A stretch of 64,000 nucleotides of DNA from Kitasatospora purpeofusca (GTDB taxonomy: Bacteria > Actinomycetota > Actinomycetes > Streptomycetales > Streptomycetaceae): NCBI RefSeq assembly GCF_000718025.1, contig NZ_JODS01000004.1, positions 124,001 through 188,000 of the forward strand, in the 5' to 3' direction. The position numbers and the translations under genes are program-made. Positions 23,789-31,845 of the stretch are shown one piece after another; the stretch's first letter is position 1; every line of letters begins with the position of its first letter. A model generated the notes under the pieces. It saw only the letters and a list, made by a program, of their open reading frames with translations. It searched no databases and was not told where the DNA came from.

Positions 23789-25903
23789 TCAGTCGCTGGA
23801 CCCGGGGGTCGTCTTGGCGATCTGCATCAGGAACTCGGCGTTGCTCTTGGTCTGCTTCATCTTGTCCAGCAGCAGCTCGATCGCCTGCTGCGAGTCGAGC
23901 GCGTGCAGCACCCGGCGCAGCTTCCAGACGATGGCGAGCTCCTCGCCGCCGAGCAGGATCTCCTCCTTGCGGGTGCTGGAGGCGTCCACGTCGACGGCCG
24001 GGAAGATGCGCTTGTCCGAGAGCTTCCGGTCGAGCTTGAGCTCCATGTTGCCGGTGCCCTTGAACTCCTCGAAGATCACCTCGTCCATCCGCGAGCCGGT
24101 CTCGACCAGCGCGGTGGCCAGGATGGTCAGCGAGCCGCCGTTCTCGATGTTGCGCGCGGCGCCGAAGAACTTCTTCGGCGGGTACAGCGCGGTCGAGTCG
24201 ACACCACCGGACAGGATGCGGCCGGAGGCCGGCGCCGCCAGGTTGTAGGCGCGGCCCAGACGGGTGATCGAGTCCAGCAGGATCACCACGTCGTGGCCCA
24301 GCTCCACCAGGCGCTTGGCGCGCTCGATGGCCAGCTCCGCGACGGTGGTGTGGTCCTCGGCCGGGCGGTCGAAGGTCGAGGAGATGACCTCGCCCTTCAC
24401 CGACCGCTGCATGTCGGTGACCTCTTCCGGACGCTCGTCGACCAGGACGACCATCAGGTGGCACTCGGGGTTGTTGTGGGTGATCGCGTTGGCGACCGCC
24501 TGCAGCACCATGGTCTTGCCGGTCTTCGGCGGCGCGACGATCAGACCGCGCTGGCCCTTGCCGATCGGCGACACCAGGTCGATGATCCGGGTGGTCAGGA
24601 TGCCCGGGTCGGTCTCCAGGCGCAGCCGGTCCTGCGGGTACAGCGGGGTCAGCTTGTTGAACTCGGGGCGGCCGCGGCCGCTCTCCGGGTCCATGCCGTT
24701 GACGGAGTCCAGCCGCACCATGGCGTTGAACTTCTCGCGGCGCTCGCCGTCCTTGGGCTGGCGCACCGCACCGGTGATGGCGTCACCCTTGCGCAGGCCG
24801 TTCTTGCGGACCTGGGCGAGCGAGACGTAGACGTCGTTCTGGCCCGGCAGGTAGCCGGAGGTGCGGACGAACGCGTAGTTGTCGAGGATGTCCAGGATGC
24901 CCGCGACCGGGATCAGGACGTCGTCCTCGCCGATCTGCGGCTCGACGACACCGGCCTCGAAGCCCTCGCGGCGGCCGCGGCCCCGGCGGTCGCGGTAGCG
25001 GCCGCGGCGGCCGCGCCGGCCGTCGCCGAACTCGTCGTCGTCGAAACCGCCCTGCGGCGCCTGCGACTGCGGCTGGGCCTGCTGGGTGGCGGGCTGGCGG
25101 CTCTGCTGGCCCTCGCCCTGGGCGCCCTGCTGGCCGCCCTGGCGGTCGGCACGGTCGGTGCGCTCGGGGCGGTCGGCCCGGTCCCGGCGGTTGCGCCGGT
25201 CGCGGCGCGACTCGCGCCCGTCGCCGTCCTGGCCGGCCGGGGCCTCGGCGGTCTCCTGGCGGCCCTCGCGCTCGCCGCCCTCGCGGCGGTCGCGACGGTC
25301 CCGGCCGTCGCGGCGGGTCTCGGTGCGACCCTCCTCGCGGCCCTCCAGGGCGCGGGCGCCCTCGGGGCGGGCCTCGGCCTGCTTGGCCTCGGTCGCCACG
25401 GCGGCGGGCGCCTCGGTGGCCTCGGCGGTCGGGGCGCCGGCGGCCGAGGTGGCCCGGCGGCGGGTGCGCTCGGCGCGGGCCGGCGCGGCGGTCTCGGCGG
25501 CGGCCTGGACCGGGATCTCGATCTGGGCCTGCGCCTCGGCGGCGGCCGGGGCCTCGGCCCGGGCGGCGGCGGCCTTGGTGGTCCGGCGGGCGGGCTTCTC
25601 GGCGGCCGGCTCGGCGGTCTCGGCCTTGGCCGCACGCTTGGCGGCCGGAGCGGCGGTGGCGCCGGCGAGGAGCGGGTCGCCCCCGCTCTTCTCCTTGATG
25701 GTCTCGATCAGCTGGCTCTTGCGCATCCGCCCGGTACCGGTGATGCCCAGGTCACCGGCGAGCTTCTGCAGCTCAGCCAGGACCATGCCGTCCAGGCCCG
25801 CGGCGGCGGTGCGGCGGCGCCGCGCCGGGGCCGCGGGGGCGGCGGCGGCGTCCGACGCCTCGGCGTCCGGGCGCGCGCCCATCAGATCGGTGGTGTCGCT
25901 CAC
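23789..25903 (-). CDS. rho: Transcription termination factor Rho
   Basis: This 704-residue RNA-dependent helicase terminates transcription. It has a Rho N-terminal helical part (LAELQKLAGDLGITGTGRMRK), then a 200-plus-residue insert first rich in Ala/Glu/Pro and then in Arg/Asp/Gly (about residues 75-305). The primary RNA-binding domain follows (GILDILDNYAFVRTSGYL), then the ATPase with APPKTGKT, VLVDERPEEVTDM and LLDSITRLGRAYN. The insert is usual in actinobacterial Rho, which runs far longer than the ~419-residue E. coli protein. A leader of about 500 bases precedes it. Confidence 0.97.
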   Translation of the reverse strand: MSDTTDLMGARPDAEASDAAAAPAAPARRRRTAAAGLDGMVLAELQKLAGDLGITGTGRMRKSQLIETIKEKSGGDPLLAGATAAPAAKRAAKAETAEPAAEKPARRTTKAAAARAEAPAAAEAQAQIEIPVQAAAETAAPARAERTRRRATSAAGAPTAEATEAPAAVATEAKQAEARPEGARALEGREEGRTETRRDGRDRRDRREGGEREGRQETAEAPAGQDGDGRESRRDRRNRRDRADRPERTDRADRQGGQQGAQGEGQQSRQPATQQAQPQSQAPQGGFDDDEFGDGRRGRRGRYRDRRGRGRREGFEAGVVEPQIGEDDVLIPVAGILDILDNYAFVRTSGYLPGQNDVYVSLAQVRKNGLRKGDAITGAVRQPKDGERREKFNAMVRLDSVNGMDPESGRGRPEFNKLTPLYPQDRLRLETDPGILTTRIIDLVSPIGKGQRGLIVAPPKTGKTMVLQAVANAITHNNPECHLMVVLVDERPEEVTDMQRSVKGEVISSTFDRPAEDHTTVAELAIERAKRLVELGHDVVILLDSITRLGRAYNLAAPASGRILSGGVDSTALYPPKKFFGAARNIENGGSLTILATALVETGSRMDEVIFEEFKGTGNMELKLDRKLSDKRIFPAVDVDASSTRKEEILLGGEELAIVWKLRRVLHALDSQQAIELLLDKMKQTKSNAEFLMQIAKTTPGSSD

Positions 25904-26403
25904 TAAGGGTCCTTCCCTGGAGCGGACGTCGGCCTGTCTGGCTCGGCGACCGGTTGTGCTGTCCTGACCAACGCTCGACTGCGTCGGTCCGAGGCGGTGT
26001 TCCCCCGGACGGCGGTGCCGGTCGGGGGAGAGCTGCGAGGTGCGGTGCTAGAAGCACGGTGGTGCTGAGTGGCGTGGCGGGACGGTCGTGTGCCGACCCT
26101 CCCCCCGGCCGCCGGCCGGGAGCTGCCCCCACGCTGCCTGCGAATCCCGGGCCCCCGTCGCGTGACGGTCGCCCGCGCTCCGCCCGTCCTGTTCCTCCAG
26201 GTGGGAGGCCGCGGGGTGGGAGTCAGGTGCCGTCACGGCTTCGGGATGCGGCCGCAAGTCGCGCAGGCAGGCTGCGTACGCGCTGCGGTGGGCTCCCGGA
26301 GAATCGTCGCCCCGTGCATCGCCTGGACTCCGCTGACGCGGAGTGCTGGGATCGGGACGCGGCGCACCGAGCCCCGGAGGGCACCTGGTGCAGCAATGAG
26401 GTT

Positions 26404-26430
26404 AACACTACCGACCCCCTCAGACATTCC
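26404..26430 (-). promoter_or_regulatory. Candidate rho promoter, GGAAT-N19-GTT
   Basis: GGAAT (26426-26430) and GTT (26404-26406) are 19 bases apart on the minus strand, close to the sigma-R spacing. The same stretch contains TAGTGT, a possible housekeeping -10. Which sigma factor is used cannot be settled from sequence. Confidence 0.4.
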
Positions 26431-26463
26431 CCAGCCTTGCGCTTGCCAATCGTGTCCGGACGG

Positions 26464-26483
26464 CCCGGTGCCGGTGCACCGGG
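26464..26483 (-). terminator. Hairpin after thrB
   Basis: CCCGGTG/CACCGGG with a 6-base loop lies 24 bases after the thrB stop. Confidence 0.5.
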
Positions 26484-26507
26484 AGGGACCGCCGCGGACG
26501 GGGCGTT

Positions 26508-27443
26508 TCAGACGTCGAGCGGGAGCACCGAGGCTCCGGTCCGGTCGAGTTCGAGCCGGTGGGCGTCGAACGCCGGGCCGCCGGCGCCGTGGTCGGCCGC
26601 GAAGTCCAGCACCTTCTGCACGCCCGCCTCGTCGGTGAGCGCGAGCACGGTCGGACCGGCGCCGGAGATCACGGCGGGCACGTTCTCGGCCCGCAGCGCG
26701 GCCACCAGGGCGGCGCTGTCCGGCATCGCGGAGGCCCGGTAGTCCTGGTGGATCCGGTCCTCGGTGGCGGCGAGCAGCAGGTCGGGGCGCCGGGTCAGCG
26801 CCTCGACCAGCAGCGCGGACCGGCCCGCGTTGGCGGCGGCGTCGGCCAGCGGAACGGTCCTCGGCAGCAGCCCGCGGGCGGTCTCGGTGAGCACCTCGGT
26901 GGCCGGGACGAACACCACCGGGACGACCTCGGCGGAGGGCTCCAGGGCGATCGCCCGGGCCCGGTCCTCCTCGGTCCACGCCACGGTGAAGTTGCCGCGC
27001 AGGCAGGCCGCGACGTTGTCCGGGTGGCCCTCCAGCTCCGAGGCGAGCGCCAGCAGCGCGTCGTCGTCCAGGGCGGACGGGCCGCCGATGGTGACGGCGC
27101 GCGCGGCGACGATGCCGGCGCAGATCGCGGCGGACGAGGAGCCCAGGCCGCGACCGTGCGGTATGCGGTTGGCGCAGACGACTTCGAGGCCGCGCGGCTG
27201 GCCGCCGAGGCGGTCGAAGGCGGCGCGCATCGAGCGCACCAGCAGGTGGCGCTCGTCGCGGGGAAGCGTTTCGGCGCCCTCGCCCGCGATGTCGACGGAG
27301 AGCCCGGAGTCGGCGACCCGGACGACCACGTCGTCGTAGAGGCCCAGGGCGAGTCCGAAGGCGTCGAACCCCGGACCGAGGTTGGCGCTGGTCGCGGGGA
27401 CCCGGACCCGGACGGCGGCGGCACGGAACGCAGGACCGGCCAT
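26508..27443 (-). CDS. thrB: Homoserine kinase
   Basis: This 311-residue GHMP kinase phosphorylates homoserine in threonine synthesis. The N-terminal VRVPATSANLGPGFDAFG and the ATP-binding PHGRGLGSSSAA are diagnostic. ATG 27443 starts MAGPAFRAA; AGGAG lies about 11 bases upstream. The open frame upstream is low-quality sequence. It is separated from thrC by 381 bases with a terminator and a perfect palindrome, so it appears to have its own promoter. Confidence 0.96.
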   Translation of the reverse strand: MAGPAFRAAAVRVRVPATSANLGPGFDAFGLALGLYDDVVVRVADSGLSVDIAGEGAETLPRDERHLLVRSMRAAFDRLGGQPRGLEVVCANRIPHGRGLGSSSAAICAGIVAARAVTIGGPSALDDDALLALASELEGHPDNVAACLRGNFTVAWTEEDRARAIALEPSAEVVPVVFVPATEVLTETARGLLPRTVPLADAAANAGRSALLVEALTRRPDLLLAATEDRIHQDYRASAMPDSAALVAALRAENVPAVISGAGPTVLALTDEAGVQKVLDFAADHGAGGPAFDAHRLELDRTGASVLPLDV

Positions 27444-27682
27444 GCGGTGGACTCTCCTGGGGAAATCGGGCGGCGCGAAGCGCGTCGGTGCGAGGGCGGG
27501 GAGCGGGCCGCGGGGCCCCGGCCGGGGCGGGCGGTCACATTCGGTGGTGCGGCCCAGAATGGGGTCGGACCCGGGGCATGTGCCACACGGCCGCACCCAG
27601 AGTATCGAAGACAGGTTCCACAGCGGTACACCCCGTGGGCCTTCGATCTGGTGTGTTGCCGGTTCTGGCCGGAATTCATGCC

Positions 27683-27700
27683 GGATTCGGATCCGAATCC
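27683..27700. promoter_or_regulatory. Perfect 18-bp palindrome upstream of thrB
   Basis: GGATTCGGATCCGAATCC reads the same on both strands and lies about 240 bases before thrB in an A/T-rich stretch. A second inverted repeat, TGACAC/GTGTCA, follows at 27711-27726. The position suggests an operator for thrB. Confidence 0.5.
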
Positions 27701-27739
27701 AGCACTGAATTGACACAAAAGTGTCAGTCGAGAACGAGA

Positions 27740-27769
27740 CCGGGCCGACCCCCGAAAGGGTCGGCCCGG
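27740..27769 (-). terminator. thrC terminator
   Basis: CCGGGCCGACCC/GGGTCGGCCCGG (12 bp, 6-base loop) lies 55 bases after the thrC stop. Confidence 0.8.
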
Positions 27770-27824
27770 GGTGGGGGGATGTTCATCCACCCGCCGTCCG
27801 CGAGGTGTTTCGCCGGACGCTCCG

Positions 27825-28925
27825 TCAGTCGAGCAGGCCCAGCTGCCGGGCGGCCGCCTCGGGGTCGATCGGGACGATCCGGGGCTGCGGCGCGCCGGCC
27901 ACCGCCCAGTCCGGGTCCTTGAGGCCGTTGCCGGTCACGGTGCAGACGATCCGCTGCCCCGGGTCGACCAGGCCGGCCTCCGCCTTGGCCAGCAGCCCGG
28001 CCACCGAGGCGGCCGAGGCGGGCTCCACGAAGACGCCCTCCTGGGAGGCCAACAGCCGGTACGCGGACAGAATCTGACGATCGGTCACCTTGTCGATGAG
28101 ACCGCCCGATTCGTCCCGCGCGGCGAGCGCGAAGTCCCAGGAGGCCGGGTTGCCGATCCGGATCGCGGTGGCGATGGTCTGCGGCTTCAGCACCGGGGCG
28201 CCGTCCACGATCGGGGCCGAGCCGGAGGCCTGGAAGCCCCACATCCGCGGCGTGCGGGTGGCCAGGCCGTCCGTCGCGTACTCGCGGTAGCCCTTCCAGT
28301 ACGCGGTGATGTTGCCCGCGTTGCCGACCGGCAGGACGTGGATGTCCGGGGCGTCGCCGAGCATGTCGACGATCTCGAAGGCGGCGGTCTTCTGGCCCTC
28401 GATCCGGACCGGGTTCACCGAGTTGACCAGCGCCACCGGGTACTTCTCGGACAGTTCACGCGCAAGGGTGAGGCAGTCGTCGAAGTTCCCGTCCACCTGG
28501 AGGATCTTCGCGCCGTGCACCAGCGCCTGGCCCATCTTGCCGAGGGCGATCTTGCCCTGCGGGACCAGTACCGCCGACACCATCCCGGCCCGCACCGCGT
28601 ACGCGGCGGCGGAGGCGGAGGTGTTGCCGGTGGAGGCGCAGATGACGGCCTGGGCGCCGTCCTCCTTCGCCTTGGAGATGGCCATCGTCATGCCGCGGTC
28701 CTTGAAGGACCCGGTCGGGTTGGCGCCCTCGACCTTGAGGTAGACCTCGCAGCCGGTGCGCTCGGACAGCACCTGGGCGGGGACCAACGGGGTGCCGCCC
28801 TCCAGCAGGGTGACCACGGGGGTCGCCGCGCTGACCGGCAGGCGGTCCCGGTACTCCTCGATCAGACCCCGCCACTGGTGGGTGTGGGTACCTCTGGCGG
28901 CGTTCTCGGCAACGCTGCTCATCAT
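27825..28925 (-). CDS. thrC: Threonine synthase
   Basis: This 366-residue PLP enzyme converts O-phosphohomoserine to threonine. The PLP lysine is in NPTGSFKDRGM, with the phosphate-binding GNAGNITAYW and CASTGNTSASAA. The short (~360-residue) form is typical of actinobacteria and Bacillus. It starts 6 bases after the hom stop codon (ATGATG, AGGA upstream), forming a hom-thrC operon. thrB appears to be transcribed separately. Confidence 0.96.
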   Translation of the reverse strand: MMSSVAENAARGTHTHQWRGLIEEYRDRLPVSAATPVVTLLEGGTPLVPAQVLSERTGCEVYLKVEGANPTGSFKDRGMTMAISKAKEDGAQAVICASTGNTSASAAAYAVRAGMVSAVLVPQGKIALGKMGQALVHGAKILQVDGNFDDCLTLARELSEKYPVALVNSVNPVRIEGQKTAAFEIVDMLGDAPDIHVLPVGNAGNITAYWKGYREYATDGLATRTPRMWGFQASGSAPIVDGAPVLKPQTIATAIRIGNPASWDFALAARDESGGLIDKVTDRQILSAYRLLASQEGVFVEPASAASVAGLLAKAEAGLVDPGQRIVCTVTGNGLKDPDWAVAGAPQPRIVPIDPEAAARQLGLLD

Positions 28926-28931
28926 CTGTTC

Positions 28932-30224
28932 CTATTCCCCTTCGACCCGCATGGTGCTGGCCACGTCGCGCACGCTGTCGAGTGCGCGGAGCTTGTCGAC
29001 CGTCGCCGACAGTGCGGCGTCGGTCGCACGGTGGGTGACCACGACGAGCGAGGCGTCGCCGTCGCGGCCCTGCTGGCGCACGGTGTCGATGGAGACGCCG
29101 TGCTCGGCGAAGACGGAGGCGACCTGGGCGAGCACCCCCGCGCGGTCGTCGACGTCCAGGCTGACGTGGTAGCGGGTGACGACCTCGTCCATCGGCTTGG
29201 CCGGCAGCTGGGTGTACACCGAGTCGCCGGGACCGGTGGCACCGGCGAGCTTGTTGCGGCAGACCGCGACGAGGTCGCCGAGGACCGCCGAGGCGGTCGG
29301 CGCGCCGCCCGCGCCCGGGCCGTAGAACATCAGCCGGCCGGCCGCCTCGGCCTCCACGAACACCGCGTTGTACGCCTCGCGGACCGAGGCCAGCGGGTGG
29401 GACAGCGGGATCATCGCCGGGTGGACCCGCGCGGTCACCGACTCGCCGTCGGCGGCCCGCTCGCAGATCGCCAGCAGTTTCACCACGCAGCCCATCTCCT
29501 TGGCGGAGGCGATGTCGGCGGCGGTCACCTCGGTGATGCCCTCGCGGTACACGTCCGCGGCGGTCACCTCGGTGTGGAAGGCGATACCGGCCAGGATCGC
29601 GGCCTTGGCGGCGGCGTCGAAGCCCTCCACATCGGCGGTCGGGTCGGCCTCGGCGTACCCGAGCGCGGTGGCCTCCTCCAGCGCCTCCGAGTACCCGGCG
29701 CCGGTGGTGTCCATCTTGTCCAGGATGAAGTTGGTGGTGCCGTTGACGATGCCCAGCACCCGGTTCACCCGGTCGCCGGCCAGCGACTCGCGCAGCGGGC
29801 GCAGCAGCGGGATCGCGCCCGCCACCGCGGCCTCGTAGTAGAGGTCGACGCCGGCCGCGGCGGCGGCCGCGTGCAGCTCGGTGCCGTCCTGGGCGAGCAG
29901 TGCCTTGTTGGCGCTGACCACCGAGGCGCCCTGCGCGAACGCCGCCAGGATGAGGTTCTTGGACGGCTCGATGCCGCCCACCACCTCGATCACCACGTCG
30001 ATGTCGCCCCGGTTGACCAGGGCCTCGGCATCGGTGGTGAGCAGGTGCTCGGGCACGCCCGGGCGGACCCGCCCCTGGCGCCGGACCGCGATGCCGGCGA
30101 GCTCGACCGGCGCGCCGATGCGCGCGGCGAGGTCGGCGGCGTCTGTCGTCATGATGCGCGCCACCTCGGAGCCCACCACACCACAGCCCAGCAACGCCAC
30201 CTTCAGCGGCCGCGTACGCATCAT
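28932..30224 (-). CDS. hom: Homoserine dehydrogenase
   Basis: This 430-residue NAD(P)-dependent enzyme makes homoserine, the branch to threonine and methionine. It has the N-terminal LLGCGVVGSEVA, then SANKALLAQ, GIVNGTTNFIL and EADPTADVEGFDAAAK. A C-terminal ACT domain (about 350-425, LDVDDRAGVLAQVASVFAEH) is consistent with threonine feedback. It follows lysA by 139 bases. Confidence 0.96.
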   Translation of the reverse strand: MMRTRPLKVALLGCGVVGSEVARIMTTDAADLAARIGAPVELAGIAVRRQGRVRPGVPEHLLTTDAEALVNRGDIDVVIEVVGGIEPSKNLILAAFAQGASVVSANKALLAQDGTELHAAAAAAGVDLYYEAAVAGAIPLLRPLRESLAGDRVNRVLGIVNGTTNFILDKMDTTGAGYSEALEEATALGYAEADPTADVEGFDAAAKAAILAGIAFHTEVTAADVYREGITEVTAADIASAKEMGCVVKLLAICERAADGESVTARVHPAMIPLSHPLASVREAYNAVFVEAEAAGRLMFYGPGAGGAPTASAVLGDLVAVCRNKLAGATGPGDSVYTQLPAKPMDEVVTRYHVSLDVDDRAGVLAQVASVFAEHGVSIDTVRQQGRDGDASLVVVTHRATDAALSATVDKLRALDSVRDVASTMRVEGE

Positions 30225-30259
30225 CCGACTCCGCTCTGCATTCGTCGTTCTTCGGTCGC

Positions 30260-30288
30260 TCCGGCGGGCATTTCGGTGTCCCGCCGGA
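30260..30288 (-). other. Hairpin in the hom leader
   Basis: TCCGGCGGG/CCCGCCGGA (9 bp) with an 11-base loop sits 36-64 bases upstream of hom. It may be a lysA terminator or an attenuator. No threonine-rich leader peptide is visible. Confidence 0.5.
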
Positions 30289-30363
30289 CTTTCGGTCTGT
30301 ACCAGTCTCCGGGACTTTCCGTACGGATCTACGGTCGTTCCATGATCTGAGACAAGGATTTCG

Positions 30364-31758
30364 TCATCCGATATCGAGACGCAGGAGATCCTCCTCCGTC
30401 TCGCGCCGGACGATCACCCGGGCCGCACCGTCCCGGACTGCGAGCACCGGAGGCTTCAGGGCGTGGTTGTAGTTGCTCGCCATCGAGCGGCAGTAGGCGC
30501 CGGTGGCGGGCACCGCGATCAGGTCGCCGGGGGCCAGGTCGGCCGGCAGGAAGGCGTCCCGCACGACGATGTCGCCGGACTCGCAGTGCTTGCCGACCAC
30601 CCGGACCAGCATCGGTCCGGCGTCACTGGTGCGCGACACCAGGGCGACCGTGTACTCGGCGTCGTAGAGCGCGGTGCGGATGTTGTCGGACATCCCGCCG
30701 TCCACGCTGACATAGGTGCGCAGACCTTCGAGCGCCTTGACGGTGCCGACCTCGTACAGGGTGAACGCGGTCGGGCCGACGATCGCCCGGCCCGGCTCCA
30801 CGCTCAGCCGGGGGGCGGTGAGGTTCGCGGCGGCGCACTCGCGGCGGACGATGTCGGCCAGCGCGGCCGCGATCTCGGCCGGCTCGCGCGGGTCGTCCTC
30901 GCTGGTGTAGGCGATGCCGAGGCCGCCGCCGAGGTCGATCTCGGGCAGCTCGACGCCGTGCTCGTCGCGGATCGAGGCCAGCAGGCCGACCACCCGGCGG
31001 GCGGCCACCTCGAAGCCGGCGGTGTCGAAGATCTGCGAGCCGATGTGCGAGTGGATGCCGCGCAGTTCGAGGCTCCCGGGGTGCGCCAGCACCCGGCGGA
31101 CGGCCTCGGCGGCCGCTCCCCCGGTCAGCGAGAGGCCGAACTTCTGGTCCTCGTGCGCGGTGGCGATGAACTCGTGGGTGTGGGCCTCCACACCGACGGT
31201 GACCCGGATCAGCACCGGCTGGCGGACGCCCTGGCGTCCGGCTACGGCCGCCAGGCGCTCGATCTCCTCGTAGGAGTCGACCACGATGTGCCCGACCCCG
31301 GTCTTCACCGCGTTCTCGAGCTCGTCCACCGACTTGTTGTTGCCGTGCAGCGCGATCCGCTCCGGCGGCATCCCGGCGGCCAGCGCGACGGCGAGTTCGC
31401 CGGAGCTGCACACGTCGAGGTTGAGGCCCTCCTCGTGCAGCCAGCGCACGACCGCCTTGGAGAGGAACGCCTTGCCGGCGTAGTAGACGTCCGCGTCGGT
31501 GCCGAAGGCGTCCCGCCAGGCGCGCGCCCGGGAGCGGAAGTCGGCCTCGTCCATGACGTAGGCCGGGGTGCCGAACTCGGCGGCGACGCGGTTCACGTCC
31601 AGGCCGCCGACGGTGACCACGCCGTCGGCACCGCGCGCGACGGTCTCCGACCAGACCTTGGGGTCGAGCGCGTTCAGGTCGGCCGGCGGGGCCTGGTAGT
31701 GGCCCTCGGGCAGGACGTCACCGTGCCGGGGGCCTGCGGGATGTGCGGAGCGAGACAT
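30364..31758 (-). CDS. lysA: Diaminopimelate decarboxylase
   Basis: This 464-residue PLP enzyme makes lysine from meso-diaminopimelate. The PLP lysine is in YYAGKAFLSKAVVRW, with HSHIGSQIF, the glycine-rich DLGGGLGIAY and KHCESGD (catalytic Cys). It lies 87 bases after argS and probably shares its transcript. Confidence 0.96.
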   Translation of the reverse strand: MSRSAHPAGPRHGDVLPEGHYQAPPADLNALDPKVWSETVARGADGVVTVGGLDVNRVAAEFGTPAYVMDEADFRSRARAWRDAFGTDADVYYAGKAFLSKAVVRWLHEEGLNLDVCSSGELAVALAAGMPPERIALHGNNKSVDELENAVKTGVGHIVVDSYEEIERLAAVAGRQGVRQPVLIRVTVGVEAHTHEFIATAHEDQKFGLSLTGGAAAEAVRRVLAHPGSLELRGIHSHIGSQIFDTAGFEVAARRVVGLLASIRDEHGVELPEIDLGGGLGIAYTSEDDPREPAEIAAALADIVRRECAAANLTAPRLSVEPGRAIVGPTAFTLYEVGTVKALEGLRTYVSVDGGMSDNIRTALYDAEYTVALVSRTSDAGPMLVRVVGKHCESGDIVVRDAFLPADLAPGDLIAVPATGAYCRSMASNYNHALKPPVLAVRDGAARVIVRRETEEDLLRLDIG

Positions 31759-31845
31759 GTCCTCGGTTTCCTCGACCTATGGCGAGGGGCGGCGACGGTC
31801 CCCGTTGACCGTCAGCCGCCCCCGCAGTGCGCATGGGGGTGGTGC

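Larger units (their letters stand above)
25904..26507 (-). promoter_or_regulatory. Long rho leader region
   Basis: These 604 bases between thrB and rho hold no credible gene. The A/T-rich part at about 26395-26450 carries a promoter-like element, leaving a leader near 500 nucleotides. Within it ACTCCGC/GCGGAGT (26327-26344) forms a small hairpin. Long C-rich leaders are typical where Rho limits its own expression. Confidence 0.5.

Noticed and set aside
22460..25906. 1148-codon open frame on the plus strand across the LCP and rho genes
   Set aside because: It is the antisense shadow of high-GC genes; it has no family motif, while the minus strand encodes recognisable LytR-type and Rho proteins.
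26508..27716. 402-residue form of ThrB
   Set aside because: The extra N-terminus covers the thrB upstream region and palindrome and resembles no kinase; ATG 27443 matches the family.
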